A DNA stretch of 64,000 bases from Singulisphaera acidiphila DSM 18658 (GTDB lineage: Bacteria > Planctomycetota > Planctomycetia > Isosphaerales > Isosphaeraceae): NCBI RefSeq assembly GCF_000242455.2, contig NC_019892.1, forward strand, positions 248,001 to 312,000. The letters run 5' to 3'. Both the position numbers and the translations under genes were made by a program. The notes under the pieces are model-generated. The model saw only the letters and a list, made by a program, of their open reading frames with translations. It had not been told where the DNA came from and ran no database searches. Shown here in pieces: positions 26,301 to 34,105 of the stretch; position 1 is the stretch's first letter; each line of letters starts with the position of its first letter.

Positions 26301-29130
26301 CGCGGGGGTGACGCTGACGGTTCCGCCTTTGGGTGTCCTTGCGAACGACCTCAGTCCGTCGGGGACACCGTTGACGGCCTCGGTTGTTGGCTTGCCGACA
26401 CATGGTACGCTGACGCTGAACAGCAACGGCTCGTTCACGTACGTGCCGACCGCGGGGTTCTTTGGCACCGACACGTTCACGTACCAGGCCTTCGATGGTA
26501 CGACGTTGAGTAACATTGCGACGGTCACCATCACCGTCCTGGCGCCGGCGCAAGCCCCAGTCGCCGTGAATGACAGCTACGTGACGACCGAGGGGACGAC
26601 TTTGACGGTTCCGCCCCTGGGTGTCCTCGCGAACGACCTCAGCCCGTTGGGGACTCCGTTGACGGCCTCGGTTGTTGGCTTGCCGACGCATGGCACGCTG
26701 ACGCTGAACAGCAACGGCTCGTTCACATACGTGCCGACCGCGGGATTCATCGGTACCGACACGTTTACGTACCAGGCTTTCGATGGTACGACGTTGAGTA
26801 ACATCGCGACGGTCACCATCACCGTCCTGGCGCCGGCGCAGGCCCCAGTCGCCGTGAATGACAGCTATGTGACGAACTCGGGGACGACGCTGACGGTTCC
26901 GCCCCTGGGCGTCCTCGCGAACGACCTCAGCCCGTCGGGTACTGCATTGACGGCTGCGGTGGTTGGCTTGCCGACACATGGTACGCTGACGCTGAACAGC
27001 AACGGCTCGTTCACGTACGTGCCGACCGCGGGGTTCTTTGGCACCGACACGTTCACGTACCAGGCCTTCGATGGTACGACGTTGAGTAACATTGCGACGG
27101 TCACCATCACCGTCCTGGCGCCGGCTCAGGCCCCAGTCGCTGTGAATGACAGCTATGTGACGCGTGAAGGGACGACTTTGACGGTTCCGCCCCTGGGCGT
27201 CCTCGCGAACGACCTCAGTCCGTCGGGGACACCGTTGACGGCCTCGGTTGTTGGCTTGCCGACGCATGGCACGCTGACGCTGAACAGCAACGGCTCGTTC
27301 ACGTACGTGCCGACCGCAGGGTTCATCGGTACGGACACGTTTACGTACCAGGCTTTTGATGGTACGACGTTGAGTAACATCGCGACGGTCACCATCACCG
27401 TCCTGGCGCCGGCGCAGGCCCCTGTCGCCGTGAATGACAGCTACCAGACGCGTCAAGGGGTGACGCTAACGGTTCCGCCTCTGGGTGTCCTTGCGAACGA
27501 CCTTAGCCCGTCTGGGACACCGTTGACGGCCTCGGTTGTTGGCTTGCCGACGCATGGCACGCTGACGCTGAACAGCAACGGCTCGTTCACGTACGTGCCG
27601 ACCGCAGGGTTCATCGGTACGGACACGTTTACGTACCAGGCTTTTGATGGTACGACGTTGAGTAACATCGCGACGGTCACCGTCACCGTCCTGGCGCCGG
27701 CGCAGGCCCCAGTCGCCGTGAATGACAGCTATGTGACGAACTCGGGGACGACGCTGACGGTTCCGCCTCTGGGTGTCCTTGCGAATGACCTCAGTCCGTC
27801 TGGGACTCCGTTGACGGCCTCGGTTGTTGGCTTGCCGACGCATGGCACGCTGACGCTGAACAGCAACGGCTCGTTCACGTACGTGCCGACCGCAGGGTTC
27901 ATCGGTACGGACACGTTTACGTACCAGGCTTTTGATGGTACGACGTTGAGTAACATCGCGACGGTCACCGTCACCGTCCTGGCGCCGGCGCAGGCCCCAG
28001 TCGCCGTGAATGACAGCTATGTGACGAACTCGGGGACGACTTTGACAGTTCCGCCCCTGGGCGTCCTTGCGAACGACCTCAGCCCGTCGGGGATACCGTT
28101 GACGGCCGCGGTGGTCGGTTTGCCGGCACACGGTACGCTCACGTTGAACAGCAACGGCTCGTTCACGTACGTGCCGGCTGCGGGGTTCATCGGTACGGAC
28201 ACGTTTACGTACCGGGCCTCTGATGGTACGTCGTCGAGTAACATTGCGACGGTCACCATCACCGTCCTGGCCCCCGCGCAGACTCCGATCGCCGTTCCCG
28301 ACCAGTACGTCACTGAGGAAGGGACGCCGCTGGCGGTTCCGGGGCCGGGTGTGTTGGGCAACGACATCAGCCCTAACGGCACTCCATTGACCGCAGTACT
28401 CGTCACCGGGCCGTCGCACGGCACGCTGACGCTGAACGCCAACGGTTCGTTCAACTACATCCCAGACCCTGGATATTTCGGGAGTGACCAGTTCACGTAT
28501 CGCAACACCGATGGTGTGACGTTCAGCAACTCGGCCGCCGTCTCTATCACGGTCAATCAGGCCTCGCCGCAGGTTGGGCCGCCCACGGTGATTGGCTTGC
28601 AGCGGTTCGGCTACCACGAGCAAACGACGTTGATCGTCTTGACATTCAGCGAGGACTTGGACCCGGTGCGGGCCCAGGACCCCGCCAATTACATCCTCCA
28701 GAGCCGGGGCCGCGATGGTCGGTGGGGAACGCGTGACGATGTCTTTATTGCAATCGCTTCGGCGACCTATGATCCCGCCACGCGAACCGTGACCCTGATC
28801 GCGGCCAACCGGCTGATCAAGCTGAGGGAACTGTATCAACTCACCGTCGTCGGGACGGGGCCGAACGGGTTGACCGGCGTGACCGGCATCCCCCTGAACG
28901 GTCAACCGGGGTCCGACTTCGTGACCACCTTCAACAGTCATGCTTTGGCGGGTCCCTCTGAGATCGGCCCGGTCCAGACCCCGGGACGCCGAGTGGGCGC
29001 GGCCCGGCAAGCGGCACTCGCTCGGCAGGCGGCCAACCGGCTGCTCCGCCAGGCCGGTGGTGCTCATCTTGGGGCGAAAGCTCTGGGCCGGCTCGCGGCG
29101 AACCCGCACGGGCGGCGGCCACACGCTTGA
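23383..29130 (+). CDS. Giant secreted cadherin/Ig-like repeat surface protein
   Basis: A 1915-residue exported protein. The N-terminus has the planctomycete LExLExR motif (QLERLEDRTLLS, 31-42), then one Ig-like Big_9-type domain. A Leu/Asn-rich region (about 145-580) without a familiar signature follows. Twelve Big_9/cadherin-like units come next, with cores such as GVLANDLSP, HGTLTLNSNGSFTYVP and GTDTFTYQA. Ten of these (25402-28281) are 96 residues long and nearly identical. A C-terminal Ig-like unit near 1735-1850 (LTFSEDLDP) and a basic tail close the protein. AAGGA lies nine bases before the ATG. The likely role is adhesion or cell-surface structure; domains of this type often bind calcium, though that is not shown here. 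Confidence 0.9.
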   Translation: MTWNPAVTERDRRTHSRYGPLGRLVSRDWTQLERLEDRTLLSVSAVPDTFGLIENVPLSVGAPGVLANDSTTTGQPLTTTGFTQPAHGNVVVNPNGSFQYFPAGNYVGADSFTYTLSDGTDSAIGTVNLNIAASTPVATVFAGPRLASVSSSQGPLLNALTSSLLGSNLNLNVLDWNGLAGGDIDLASLLGVLQTNLGVSSPSEVLTTNVTVVQVLTAAATVAQADGNTALVNALNSQILQLNGLTGTIKLGDLLQVDPNNGSLAGVDVDALDLVTGVVQLYNFNNVLTTPTPITISGATLAGLGLPATVGSLQLSAQVVEPPIIVRGPQGTQFHTAAIRLKLDLNNLVGLNLDTTSLLGSLSTVLGLPLNLLTVTANVADLQVYAEVASTSGTIQTINALTAAVGVQAMPGVTNLYVGTIADSVFFNRTHTIVPATDLTFGSVGALTISVPLLALNVSAAIQIRDFALGQAPGSPTLLNFVPPYPSPTQTVGSSAAVITVLAQNLVNNLQVQISGTLGPLLDPIVSTLTADLVQPLVNGVLAPILTPLLTGLVDPLLGLLGVGIGQAIVAVQAVGVDAAPIANPDFANTAENTPVTVPVLNNDAFAPGDTLTISSVTQGAHGTVVINPNGTVTYTPNNGFFGTDTFTYIATNGRQLSNSTTVTINVLPPGQQAPIAVNDSYVTNEGVTLTVPPLGVLANDVSPSGNPLTAAVVGLPTHGTLTLNSNGSFTYVPVPGFFGVDTFTYQASDGTFTSNIATVTITVLAPAQAPVAVDDNYVTTEGTTLTVPPLGVLANDLSPLGTPLTATVVGLPTHGTLTLNSNGSFTYVPTAGFIGTDTFTYRAFDGTTLSNIATVTITVLAPAQAPVAVNDSYVTHAGTTLTVPPLGVLANDLSPSGTALTAAVVGLPTHGTLTLNSNGSFTYVPTAGFFGTDTFTYQASDGTLLSNIATVTITVLAPAQAPVAVDDSYLTHAGVTLTVPPLGVLANDLSPSGTPLTASVVGLPTHGTLTLNSNGSFTYVPTAGFFGTDTFTYQAFDGTTLSNIATVTITVLAPAQAPVAVNDSYVTTEGTTLTVPPLGVLANDLSPLGTPLTASVVGLPTHGTLTLNSNGSFTYVPTAGFIGTDTFTYQAFDGTTLSNIATVTITVLAPAQAPVAVNDSYVTNSGTTLTVPPLGVLANDLSPSGTALTAAVVGLPTHGTLTLNSNGSFTYVPTAGFFGTDTFTYQAFDGTTLSNIATVTITVLAPAQAPVAVNDSYVTREGTTLTVPPLGVLANDLSPSGTPLTASVVGLPTHGTLTLNSNGSFTYVPTAGFIGTDTFTYQAFDGTTLSNIATVTITVLAPAQAPVAVNDSYQTRQGVTLTVPPLGVLANDLSPSGTPLTASVVGLPTHGTLTLNSNGSFTYVPTAGFIGTDTFTYQAFDGTTLSNIATVTVTVLAPAQAPVAVNDSYVTNSGTTLTVPPLGVLANDLSPSGTPLTASVVGLPTHGTLTLNSNGSFTYVPTAGFIGTDTFTYQAFDGTTLSNIATVTVTVLAPAQAPVAVNDSYVTNSGTTLTVPPLGVLANDLSPSGIPLTAAVVGLPAHGTLTLNSNGSFTYVPAAGFIGTDTFTYRASDGTSSSNIATVTITVLAPAQTPIAVPDQYVTEEGTPLAVPGPGVLGNDISPNGTPLTAVLVTGPSHGTLTLNANGSFNYIPDPGYFGSDQFTYRNTDGVTFSNSAAVSITVNQASPQVGPPTVIGLQRFGYHEQTTLIVLTFSEDLDPVRAQDPANYILQSRGRDGRWGTRDDVFIAIASATYDPATRTVTLIAANRLIKLRELYQLTVVGTGPNGLTGVTGIPLNGQPGSDFVTTFNSHALAGPSEIGPVQTPGRRVGAARQAALARQAANRLLRQAGGAHLGAKALGRLAANPHGRRPHA
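25402..28281 (+). repeat. Ten in-frame tandem repeats of 288 bp
   Basis: Units begin at 25402 and every 288 bases thereafter to 27994. Each encodes 96 residues starting AP[IV]AV. Synonymous sites are also largely shared, so the array is young or is being homogenised. Units at 27130, 27418 and 27706 share long identical tracts, while the first unit (25402) and the flanking domains at about 25117 and 28282 are more diverged. Confidence 0.93.
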
Positions 29131-29136
29131 TTCCCG

Positions 29137-29166
29137 CGTGCCAAGGGGCCTGAGCCCCTTGGCACG
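29137..29166 (+). terminator. Strong hairpin after giant surface-protein gene
   Basis: CGTGCCAAGGGGC (29137-29149) pairs perfectly with GCCCCTTGGCACG (29154-29166) around a CTGA loop, seven bases after the stop. It is a 13-bp stem without a long T-tract. Confidence 0.8.
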
Positions 29167-29189
29167 TCTTCTGAATCCGTATAAACGAC

Positions 29190-29250
29190 CCTTCCTTGGA
29201 CGGATGCGGGGGCATTTGATGCCCCGCATGTGACTGAGGAAGGTTTTTTT
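29190..29250 (+). terminator. Second, T-tailed intrinsic terminator
   Basis: An inner stem of ATGCGGGGGCA (29204-29214) with TGCCCCGCAT (29220-29229; one bulged G) sits inside an outer stem, CCTTCCT (29190-29196) with AGGAAGG (29237-29243). Seven T follow directly. Together with the hairpin at 29137 it forms a double terminator. Confidence 0.75.
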
Positions 29251-29334
29251 GTTCTGCTGATCTTGTTGTTATGAAATTGAGGAAGTTTGTGTGTTCTGCG
29301 TCATTCCTGCATGGGTTCCGAGTACGGAAGCCGT

Positions 29335-29392
29335 GGCACCCAGCAGCATTTGGCTTGGTCGTAGCAGCATAAGAAAATCAAAGAAAACCGCG
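29335..29392. repeat. Dispersed 60-bp intergenic repeat, copy B
   Basis: The second copy of the element at 18182-18241, in the same orientation and again past the 3' end of a plus-strand gene. It ends nine bases before the stop codon end of the convergent N-acetyltransferase gene. Confidence 0.8.
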
Positions 29393-29401
29393 GCCAACAG
29401 C

Positions 29402-30238
29402 TCAGAGTTCGGACGCCACGTTCGCCGGGAGTGCCGAAACGATCGACTGGAACCGGGTGCCGGGAGGGAACCGCAAGTCGAAGCACTCGGTGAGAACGTG
29501 CAGCAGCTCCTCGTCACTCGCGATGGTGCGAAGGGTTGCCTGTCCCCCTCGCCTGATCTCAAGCTCCCGGTTGCGCAAGACCTGGCGGACTTCCGGGGTC
29601 CGCGATTGGACCGTCAAGGTGCGGAGGAAGGGAGAGTCGGGATGGGTTGAGGTGTAATAGTTGCCCACCTCGCAGTCGATGCTGTGCTGCGGCTCGAGCG
29701 TAAAGGCGTAGAGGTCGGTCCAGATCCCTTCAATGAGGGATTGCAAGACCCAGAGACCCTCGTCGTCGATCAAGCGGAACGTTCGGTCATGCTGATGGGA
29801 GGAAGGCCCGCTCACCATCGGGATCGGCCGGAAGAGGCCTTCGCCGCCAAACCCAACGTCTGCGAGCCAGGTGGTGTTTTTGAGCGTGATGTTCAAGAAC
29901 ATGTGGGTGCGAGGCGTGGCCCGGTGCGTTCTCAGACGCACGCGGCCGGACAGTCTCGTGACGTGGAATCCGAGCTCCTCCAGCACGGCGGCGAACAGCG
30001 TATTCTGCTCGAAGCAGTAACCGCCGCGCCGGCTCCAGACTAGCTTGGACTGCAAGCTCGCCAGGTCGAGGCGGATCGGCCGCCCGAGATGAATGTCGAG
30101 GTTCTCGAATGGGATCCGGGTGACATGGTTGAAATGCAACCGCTCGAGCACTTCCGGCGACGGGGTTCGATCGCCGGAATCACCGATGCGGTCCAGGTAG
30201 GCGTTGACGTCGATGAAGTTGGGATCGGCCGGATTCAT
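29402..30238 (-). CDS. nat: Arylamine N-acetyltransferase
   Basis: A 278-residue NAT-family enzyme that transfers acetyl from acetyl-CoA to arylamines or hydrazines through a cysteine intermediate. The Cys-His-Asp triad is complete: Cys75 in RRGGYCFEQN, His112 in THMFLNI and Asp127 in ADVGFGG. Length is normal for bacterial NATs. The ATG at 30238 is preferred because GAGG lies about seven bases upstream; an upstream GTG at 30316 would add 26 residues with no family match. It lies 88 bp downstream of the VOC gene on the same strand, so the two may share a transcript and a detoxification role. Confidence 0.93.
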   Translation of the reverse strand: MNPADPNFIDVNAYLDRIGDSGDRTPSPEVLERLHFNHVTRIPFENLDIHLGRPIRLDLASLQSKLVWSRRGGYCFEQNTLFAAVLEELGFHVTRLSGRVRLRTHRATPRTHMFLNITLKNTTWLADVGFGGEGLFRPIPMVSGPSSHQHDRTFRLIDDEGLWVLQSLIEGIWTDLYAFTLEPQHSIDCEVGNYYTSTHPDSPFLRTLTVQSRTPEVRQVLRNRELEIRRGGQATLRTIASDEELLHVLTECFDLRFPPGTRFQSIVSALPANVASEL

Positions 30239-30326
30239 GCGCGCACCTCGCTCCAAACAAGCGACCGTCACACCCCCGCCCTGCGCTTGGAGACGCACCA
30301 ATAGGGTGGGGCACACGTCGATTCGA

Positions 30327-30788
30327 TCAGTAAATGGGCCAGAGTCCGGGTGTTGCCAGCTCCAGCAAGTGGCCGTCGGGATCCCGGAAATAGAGACTCA
30401 CTCCGCCCCGCGGCCAGGTCGTTTCACCCTCGACCTGCACTCCGTGCGATGACAGCCACTCTCTCCAGCGTTCGAGGTCATCAGCGTTGACCGCAAACGC
30501 GAGATGCAGCGTCCCGCGACCGTCGTGCGGGGGAATCGTGCCTCCAGGAAGGACGCTTGTCGTCGTGAACTCGCCCTTCCGAAAGAGGAGCAGGACCTGA
30601 CGCCCAGGGATCTGGAGCGGACAGAATCGAGGGTCAGGTTCTTTAGCGGGCGACTCCGAACTCCCCTCCTCGAAGGTCCTGAAGCCGAAAATCTGCTGGT
30701 AGAACCGGACAGACCGTTCCAGGTCGTCAACATACAGCGCCGTCTCCAGCAGTCCGTTGATGGCCGGCATGGCGGATCCGGAAGTCAT
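30327..30788 (-). CDS. VOC-family (glyoxalase/dioxygenase fold) protein
   Basis: A 153-residue vicinal-oxygen-chelate protein with two beta-alpha-beta-beta-beta modules. Motifs are ETALYVDDLERSVRFYQ at the start, GTLHLAFAV in the middle and VSLYFRDPDGHLLEL near the end, where His and Glu would bind a metal. ATG 30788 is chosen because GAGGG lies about eight bases upstream; a much longer open frame reaching 31175 would run into the divergent regulator. It is likely transcribed with nat and may be controlled by the SufR-like regulator 200 bp away. Possible roles are glyoxalase, fosfomycin-type resistance or ring-cleavage dioxygenase; none can be fixed. Confidence 0.88.
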   Translation of the reverse strand: MTSGSAMPAINGLLETALYVDDLERSVRFYQQIFGFRTFEEGSSESPAKEPDPRFCPLQIPGRQVLLLFRKGEFTTTSVLPGGTIPPHDGRGTLHLAFAVNADDLERWREWLSSHGVQVEGETTWPRGGVSLYFRDPDGHLLELATPGLWPIY

Positions 30789-30917
30789 GGGTTTCACCCT
30801 CAGCAATGCCCGAAATCTGTTTCTCAAAAAATTCGGATGACCAAGTTTTTCCTGACGCGGCCGGCAGACAACGGATTGGCCGGGGCCACTCTCCATGATA
30901 TTCCCCGGCCCGGTGCG

Positions 30918-30946
30918 TTGCATCGCGGCCGACCCGGTTCTATAAT
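30918..30946 (+). promoter_or_regulatory. Promoter-like site for SufR-like regulator
   Basis: A perfect TATAAT at 30941-30946 with a weak TTGCAT (30918-30923) 17 bases upstream. A start near 30953 would place the palindrome at 30974 inside the leader. Confidence 0.5.
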
Positions 30947-30973
30947 TTTCCAACAAGTCACTTTGAAAAATAG

Positions 30974-30986
30974 TCAGGTAGCCTGA
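30974..30986. promoter_or_regulatory. Palindrome over the regulator's ribosome-binding region
   Basis: TCAGG-TAG-CCTGA is a 5-bp inverted repeat ending two bases before the ATG at 30989. It would overlap the ribosome-binding site, fitting an autoregulatory operator or small RNA hairpin. Assignment to this regulator is inference. Confidence 0.4.
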
Positions 30987-30988
30987 AT

Positions 30989-31681
30989 ATGTCAAGCGAT
31001 CGATTGGAAAATGCGCTTCGGCCGGCGGGGGATCGGTTCCTGGTTCTTTTGAAGAGTCGGGGGCCGCAGTCGGCGGGAGAGCTTGGTCGGGCCACAGGTG
31101 TGACCGGGGAGGCAGCGCGGCAGCAGCTCGTTCGGCTCGCGGCCGATGGGTTGGTTGTCGCCACTGCGGAGTCACGTGGCGTTGGGCGTCCGACCCAGGT
31201 CTGGAGCTTGACGGACGCAGGGAATGCCCGGTTTCCGGATGCCCATGCCGAGCTCACTGCCGGGCTGATCCGCTCGATCCGGACGGAGCTTGGCGAAGCG
31301 GTGCTCGACAGGCTGATCGACGCGCGAGCGGCCGAATCCAAGGAGGCCTACGCCACGGCGCTCGAGGGGGCCGGGCTGGGCGAGCGGGTGGCCCGGCTGG
31401 CCGAGGCCCGGACCCGGGAAGGGTACATGGCGGAGTTCTGGGCGGAGGGCAACGGGTTCGTCCTGGCCGAGAACCACTGCCCGATCTGCGTGGCCGCAAC
31501 CGCCTGCCAGGGATTCTGCCGGGCCGAGCTCAGTACGTTCCGCGACGTGCTGGGGCCGGAGGCCTCGGTCGAGCGAGTTGAGCATATCGTCCAAGGCGCC
31601 CGCCGGTGTCTCTACCGGATCTCGCCTGAGGACAAGGAGTCGAAGGGCCGCAAGGGGGGGCGACGCGGCAAGCCTGGATGA
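30989..31681 (+). CDS. SufR-like iron-sulfur transcriptional regulator
   Basis: A 230-residue regulator with an N-terminal winged helix (about 12-80; GELGRATGVTGEAARQQLVR, then GVGRPTQVW as the wing) and a C-terminal sensor domain. The sensor has Cys164, Cys167, Cys173, Cys177 and Cys207, arranged like the cysteines that hold a [4Fe-4S] cluster in SufR. SufR represses Fe-S assembly genes when its cluster is intact. No suf operon is adjacent; the divergent neighbours are VOC and nat, though a cysteine desulfurase begins at 63846. It stops six bases before the end of convergent hemA. The target genes are unknown. Confidence 0.85.
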   Translation: MSSDRLENALRPAGDRFLVLLKSRGPQSAGELGRATGVTGEAARQQLVRLAADGLVVATAESRGVGRPTQVWSLTDAGNARFPDAHAELTAGLIRSIRTELGEAVLDRLIDARAAESKEAYATALEGAGLGERVARLAEARTREGYMAEFWAEGNGFVLAENHCPICVAATACQGFCRAELSTFRDVLGPEASVERVEHIVQGARRCLYRISPEDKESKGRKGGRRGKPG

Positions 31682-31687
31682 AGCACG

Positions 31688-32971
31688 TTAGAGATCGGCC
31701 AGCCCGAAGAGGTGGCGGACGGCGTTGAGCAGGGTGTGGGGGTGCTCGGCGGCCGGTTCCGAGGCGGCCGAGCGGAGGGTGGCGCGGGGCTGGTGGAGGA
31801 GTTGGTTCTGGAACCGCGACATCATATGGGCAATCGCTTCGCGGTCGGCCTCGTTGAGGCTGGGCCGCGCGTTGCAGAGGGCTTCGAACTCGCGGCGGCG
31901 GATCGCGTCGGCGTGGTCGCCGAGTTGGCGAAGCACCGCGCCGGCGTGCCGCTGATGTCGCAGGGCCGCGCAGCAGGCGGCCGTTTCGCGCTCGATGATG
32001 GCGGTGGCTGGGTCGATTCCCTTCTGGCGGCGGCTCCGGTTTTGCTCGGCCTGTGCGCGGAGGTCGTCGACGTTGTAGAGGTAGACTTCCTCGAGGTCGC
32101 CGATCTTGGGGTCGAAGTCGCACGGGATTGCGATGTCGAGGATCAGGGACAGGCGGTTGCGGCGGGCGTGCTGGACGCGGACGTACTGGTCGTAGGTCAC
32201 GATCCGCTTTTCGGCGGCGGTCGTGCTGACGACGACGTCGGCCTCCTTGAGCGCCAGGAAGAGCTCGTCGAAGGGGACGGCCTTGCCTCCCCAGCGCGCG
32301 GCGGCGACCTCGGCCCGCTCGGGGCTCCGGTTGCTCACCAGGATCCGCCCGGGGTTGAGCGCTTTCAGGTGCTGGAGGGTCAGGTCCCCCATCTTGCCTG
32401 CGCCGATGACCAGCATCGTTTTGTCGGAGAAGGTGTCGAAGACCCCTTTGGCGACGTCGACGGCCACGCTGGCGATGGAGAGCTTGCCCTGGTCTAGGCC
32501 GGTCTCTTCGCGGACCTTCTTGCCGACGCGGGCGGCATTCTGGAAGACGTGGTGCAGGATCGAGTTGACCGTCCTGTTCTTGATCGCCGCCTGGTACGCC
32601 TCCTTGACCTGGCCGAGGATTTGTCCCTCACCCAGCACCAGGCTTTCGAGGCTGGCGGCGACTCGGAACAGGTGGGCGACCGCCTCATTGTCCTGGGCGC
32701 TCACGAGGTGGGGGGCGAACCGATCGACCGGCACCGCGTGGAAGGTGGACAAGAAGTCGGTCAGGGCCTCGAGGTCCGGCACCTCCTGGGGAGCGCCTGC
32801 GGCATAGATTTCGACCCGGTTGCAGGTCGACAGGATGACGAACTCGCTGCCGGGGAACGACTCGGCCAGCGTGTCGAGCCCGCGCGCGAGCTTGGGACCG
32901 TCGAAGGCGAGGGCTTCGCGGATTGAGGTGGGGGCGGAGCGGTGATCGACACCCAGAGTCAGAAGCTTCAC
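31688..32971 (-). CDS. hemA: Glutamyl-tRNA reductase
   Basis: HemA reduces glutamyl-tRNA(Glu) to glutamate-1-semialdehyde, the first committed step of the C5 haem pathway. The 427-residue protein has GVDHRSAPTSIREALAF at the start, the catalytic cysteine in ILSTCNRVEIYA, the SLVLGEGQILGQVKEAY motif and the NADPH site VIGAGKMGDL, followed by the dimerisation helices. The start is GTG 32971, with GGAGG about eight bases upstream; the start overlaps the stop of the upstream gene by four bases (GTGA). A longer frame to 33859 is only antisense-like read-through of that gene. Synthesis is probably coupled to the HemX/CcsA-like partner. Confidence 0.96.
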   Translation of the reverse strand: MKLLTLGVDHRSAPTSIREALAFDGPKLARGLDTLAESFPGSEFVILSTCNRVEIYAAGAPQEVPDLEALTDFLSTFHAVPVDRFAPHLVSAQDNEAVAHLFRVAASLESLVLGEGQILGQVKEAYQAAIKNRTVNSILHHVFQNAARVGKKVREETGLDQGKLSIASVAVDVAKGVFDTFSDKTMLVIGAGKMGDLTLQHLKALNPGRILVSNRSPERAEVAAARWGGKAVPFDELFLALKEADVVVSTTAAEKRIVTYDQYVRVQHARRNRLSLILDIAIPCDFDPKIGDLEEVYLYNVDDLRAQAEQNRSRRQKGIDPATAIIERETAACCAALRHQRHAGAVLRQLGDHADAIRRREFEALCNARPSLNEADREAIAHMMSRFQNQLLHQPRATLRSAASEPAAEHPHTLLNAVRHLFGLADL

Positions 32972-33831
32972 AGCGCCTTCCTCCCGGCCGGCGAGCCCAT
33001 GCCGTGGGCAGTCGGGAGGTTCAAGACGTCGACGCCGACCCAGGTGAACACCAGGAAGCCAAAGGCGATGATCGTCAGTACCATCAGACTCCGTCCCCGC
33101 ATTGCCGGCCGGAACCGGGCGTGCAAGAGTGCGGCGAAGACCAGCCACATGAGGAACGCGCTGACGACTTTGGGGTCGGTCCAGCTTAGCGGCGTCCTCG
33201 CTGCGGCCCCTCGAAGGACCAGGTCGAGGATCACCCCGATCAGAAGGCCGCAGGTCAGGAGCGGGAAAGCGACGGTGATGGCCCCGCGGTTCAGCCGCTC
33301 CGATTGCTCGAGGCTGGGCAAGGCGAACCCGAACCGGGAGGGCCGCTTGTGCTTCAGCCGGTTCGACTGCACCAGGTACATCAGCCCGGCGGCGAACGCC
33401 ACGCAGGTTGAGACCGCACCCGCCAGCAGGAACAGGCCGTGGACCGTGCCCCAGAACCGCGTCGCGCTCCCCCACTGGTCCCAGCCGTCGCGCGGCGAGG
33501 CCAGTTGGCCGGAGACCACCAGGCCCAGGACGAGCGGGAGCACGAACACCCCCACCGCCATCGGCTTGGGCGAGCGGACCATCAGGTAGAGGCCGATCAG
33601 GGCGAAGATCCAGGAGAGCACCATCAGCGACTCGAACGCGGTGGTCACCGGGACCTTGCGCTGAACCCAGGCCAGGTTGGTCAGGTAGGCCGTCTGGACC
33701 AACCAGGCCAAGGCGGTCAGGGCGACGGTCAAGTACCAGCGCGCCGCACCACGGACCACGAACCGAGCCAGCTCGCTCGCCAGGGCCAGGCCGTACGTCC
33801 CCCCGAAACAGAGCACGGTCAACCGATCCAT
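32968..33831 (-). CDS. HemX/CcsA-family membrane protein
   Basis: A 287-residue polytopic protein with about eight hydrophobic helices, of the cytochrome c assembly (CcsA/HemX) family. Tell-tale stretches are AYLTNLAWVQRKVPVTTAFE, the Trp/His-containing FWGTVHGLFLLAGAV and LSWTDPKVVSAFLMWLVFA. In Bacillus, HemX sits beside hemA and lowers HemA levels; CcsA proteins handle haem for c-type cytochromes. The four-base overlap with hemA here favours a HemX-like role, but a haem-handling CcsA function is also plausible, given the haem-c proteins encoded elsewhere in the window. Confidence 0.88.
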   Translation of the reverse strand: MDRLTVLCFGGTYGLALASELARFVVRGAARWYLTVALTALAWLVQTAYLTNLAWVQRKVPVTTAFESLMVLSWIFALIGLYLMVRSPKPMAVGVFVLPLVLGLVVSGQLASPRDGWDQWGSATRFWGTVHGLFLLAGAVSTCVAFAAGLMYLVQSNRLKHKRPSRFGFALPSLEQSERLNRGAITVAFPLLTCGLLIGVILDLVLRGAAARTPLSWTDPKVVSAFLMWLVFAALLHARFRPAMRGRSLMVLTIIAFGFLVFTWVGVDVLNLPTAHGMGSPAGRKAL

Positions 33832-34105
33832 CGCGCCGACGCTCCTCGCGCCGCCCCATTACCCTTTGTGCGTGAGTGAATCACCACGAGCCAGGCGAGC
33901 CTCCTCACCCGGCATTGCACCATTGTATGATCCTGGTCTCGCGAATCCCAGAGCGTCGAGGGAGACCTTTGCCAACTCAACTCCCGCCGCGAGCGCGAAC
34001 GCAGGGCCGAGTCGTTGGGTCTAATATCATAATTTCTCGCGGCGACCGGATCGGATCAGGCCGCCGCGATTTTCCCGAGCGAGAAGGGTCAGGAGACTTT
34101 TGGCG

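Noticed and set aside
25402..28281. CRISPR-like array
   Set aside because: The repeats are 288 bp, contiguous and in frame within a coding sequence, with no spacers.
24499..29229. Long antisense frames across the giant surface-protein gene
   Set aside because: Their repeats simply mirror the 288-bp coding repeats of the plus strand; composition is Arg-rich and unnatural.
32972..33859. N-terminal extension of hemA to 723 residues
   Set aside because: The extra residues are a shifted frame through the HemX/CcsA-like gene. HemA proteins start at GVDHRS, which fits GTG 32971 with GGAGG.
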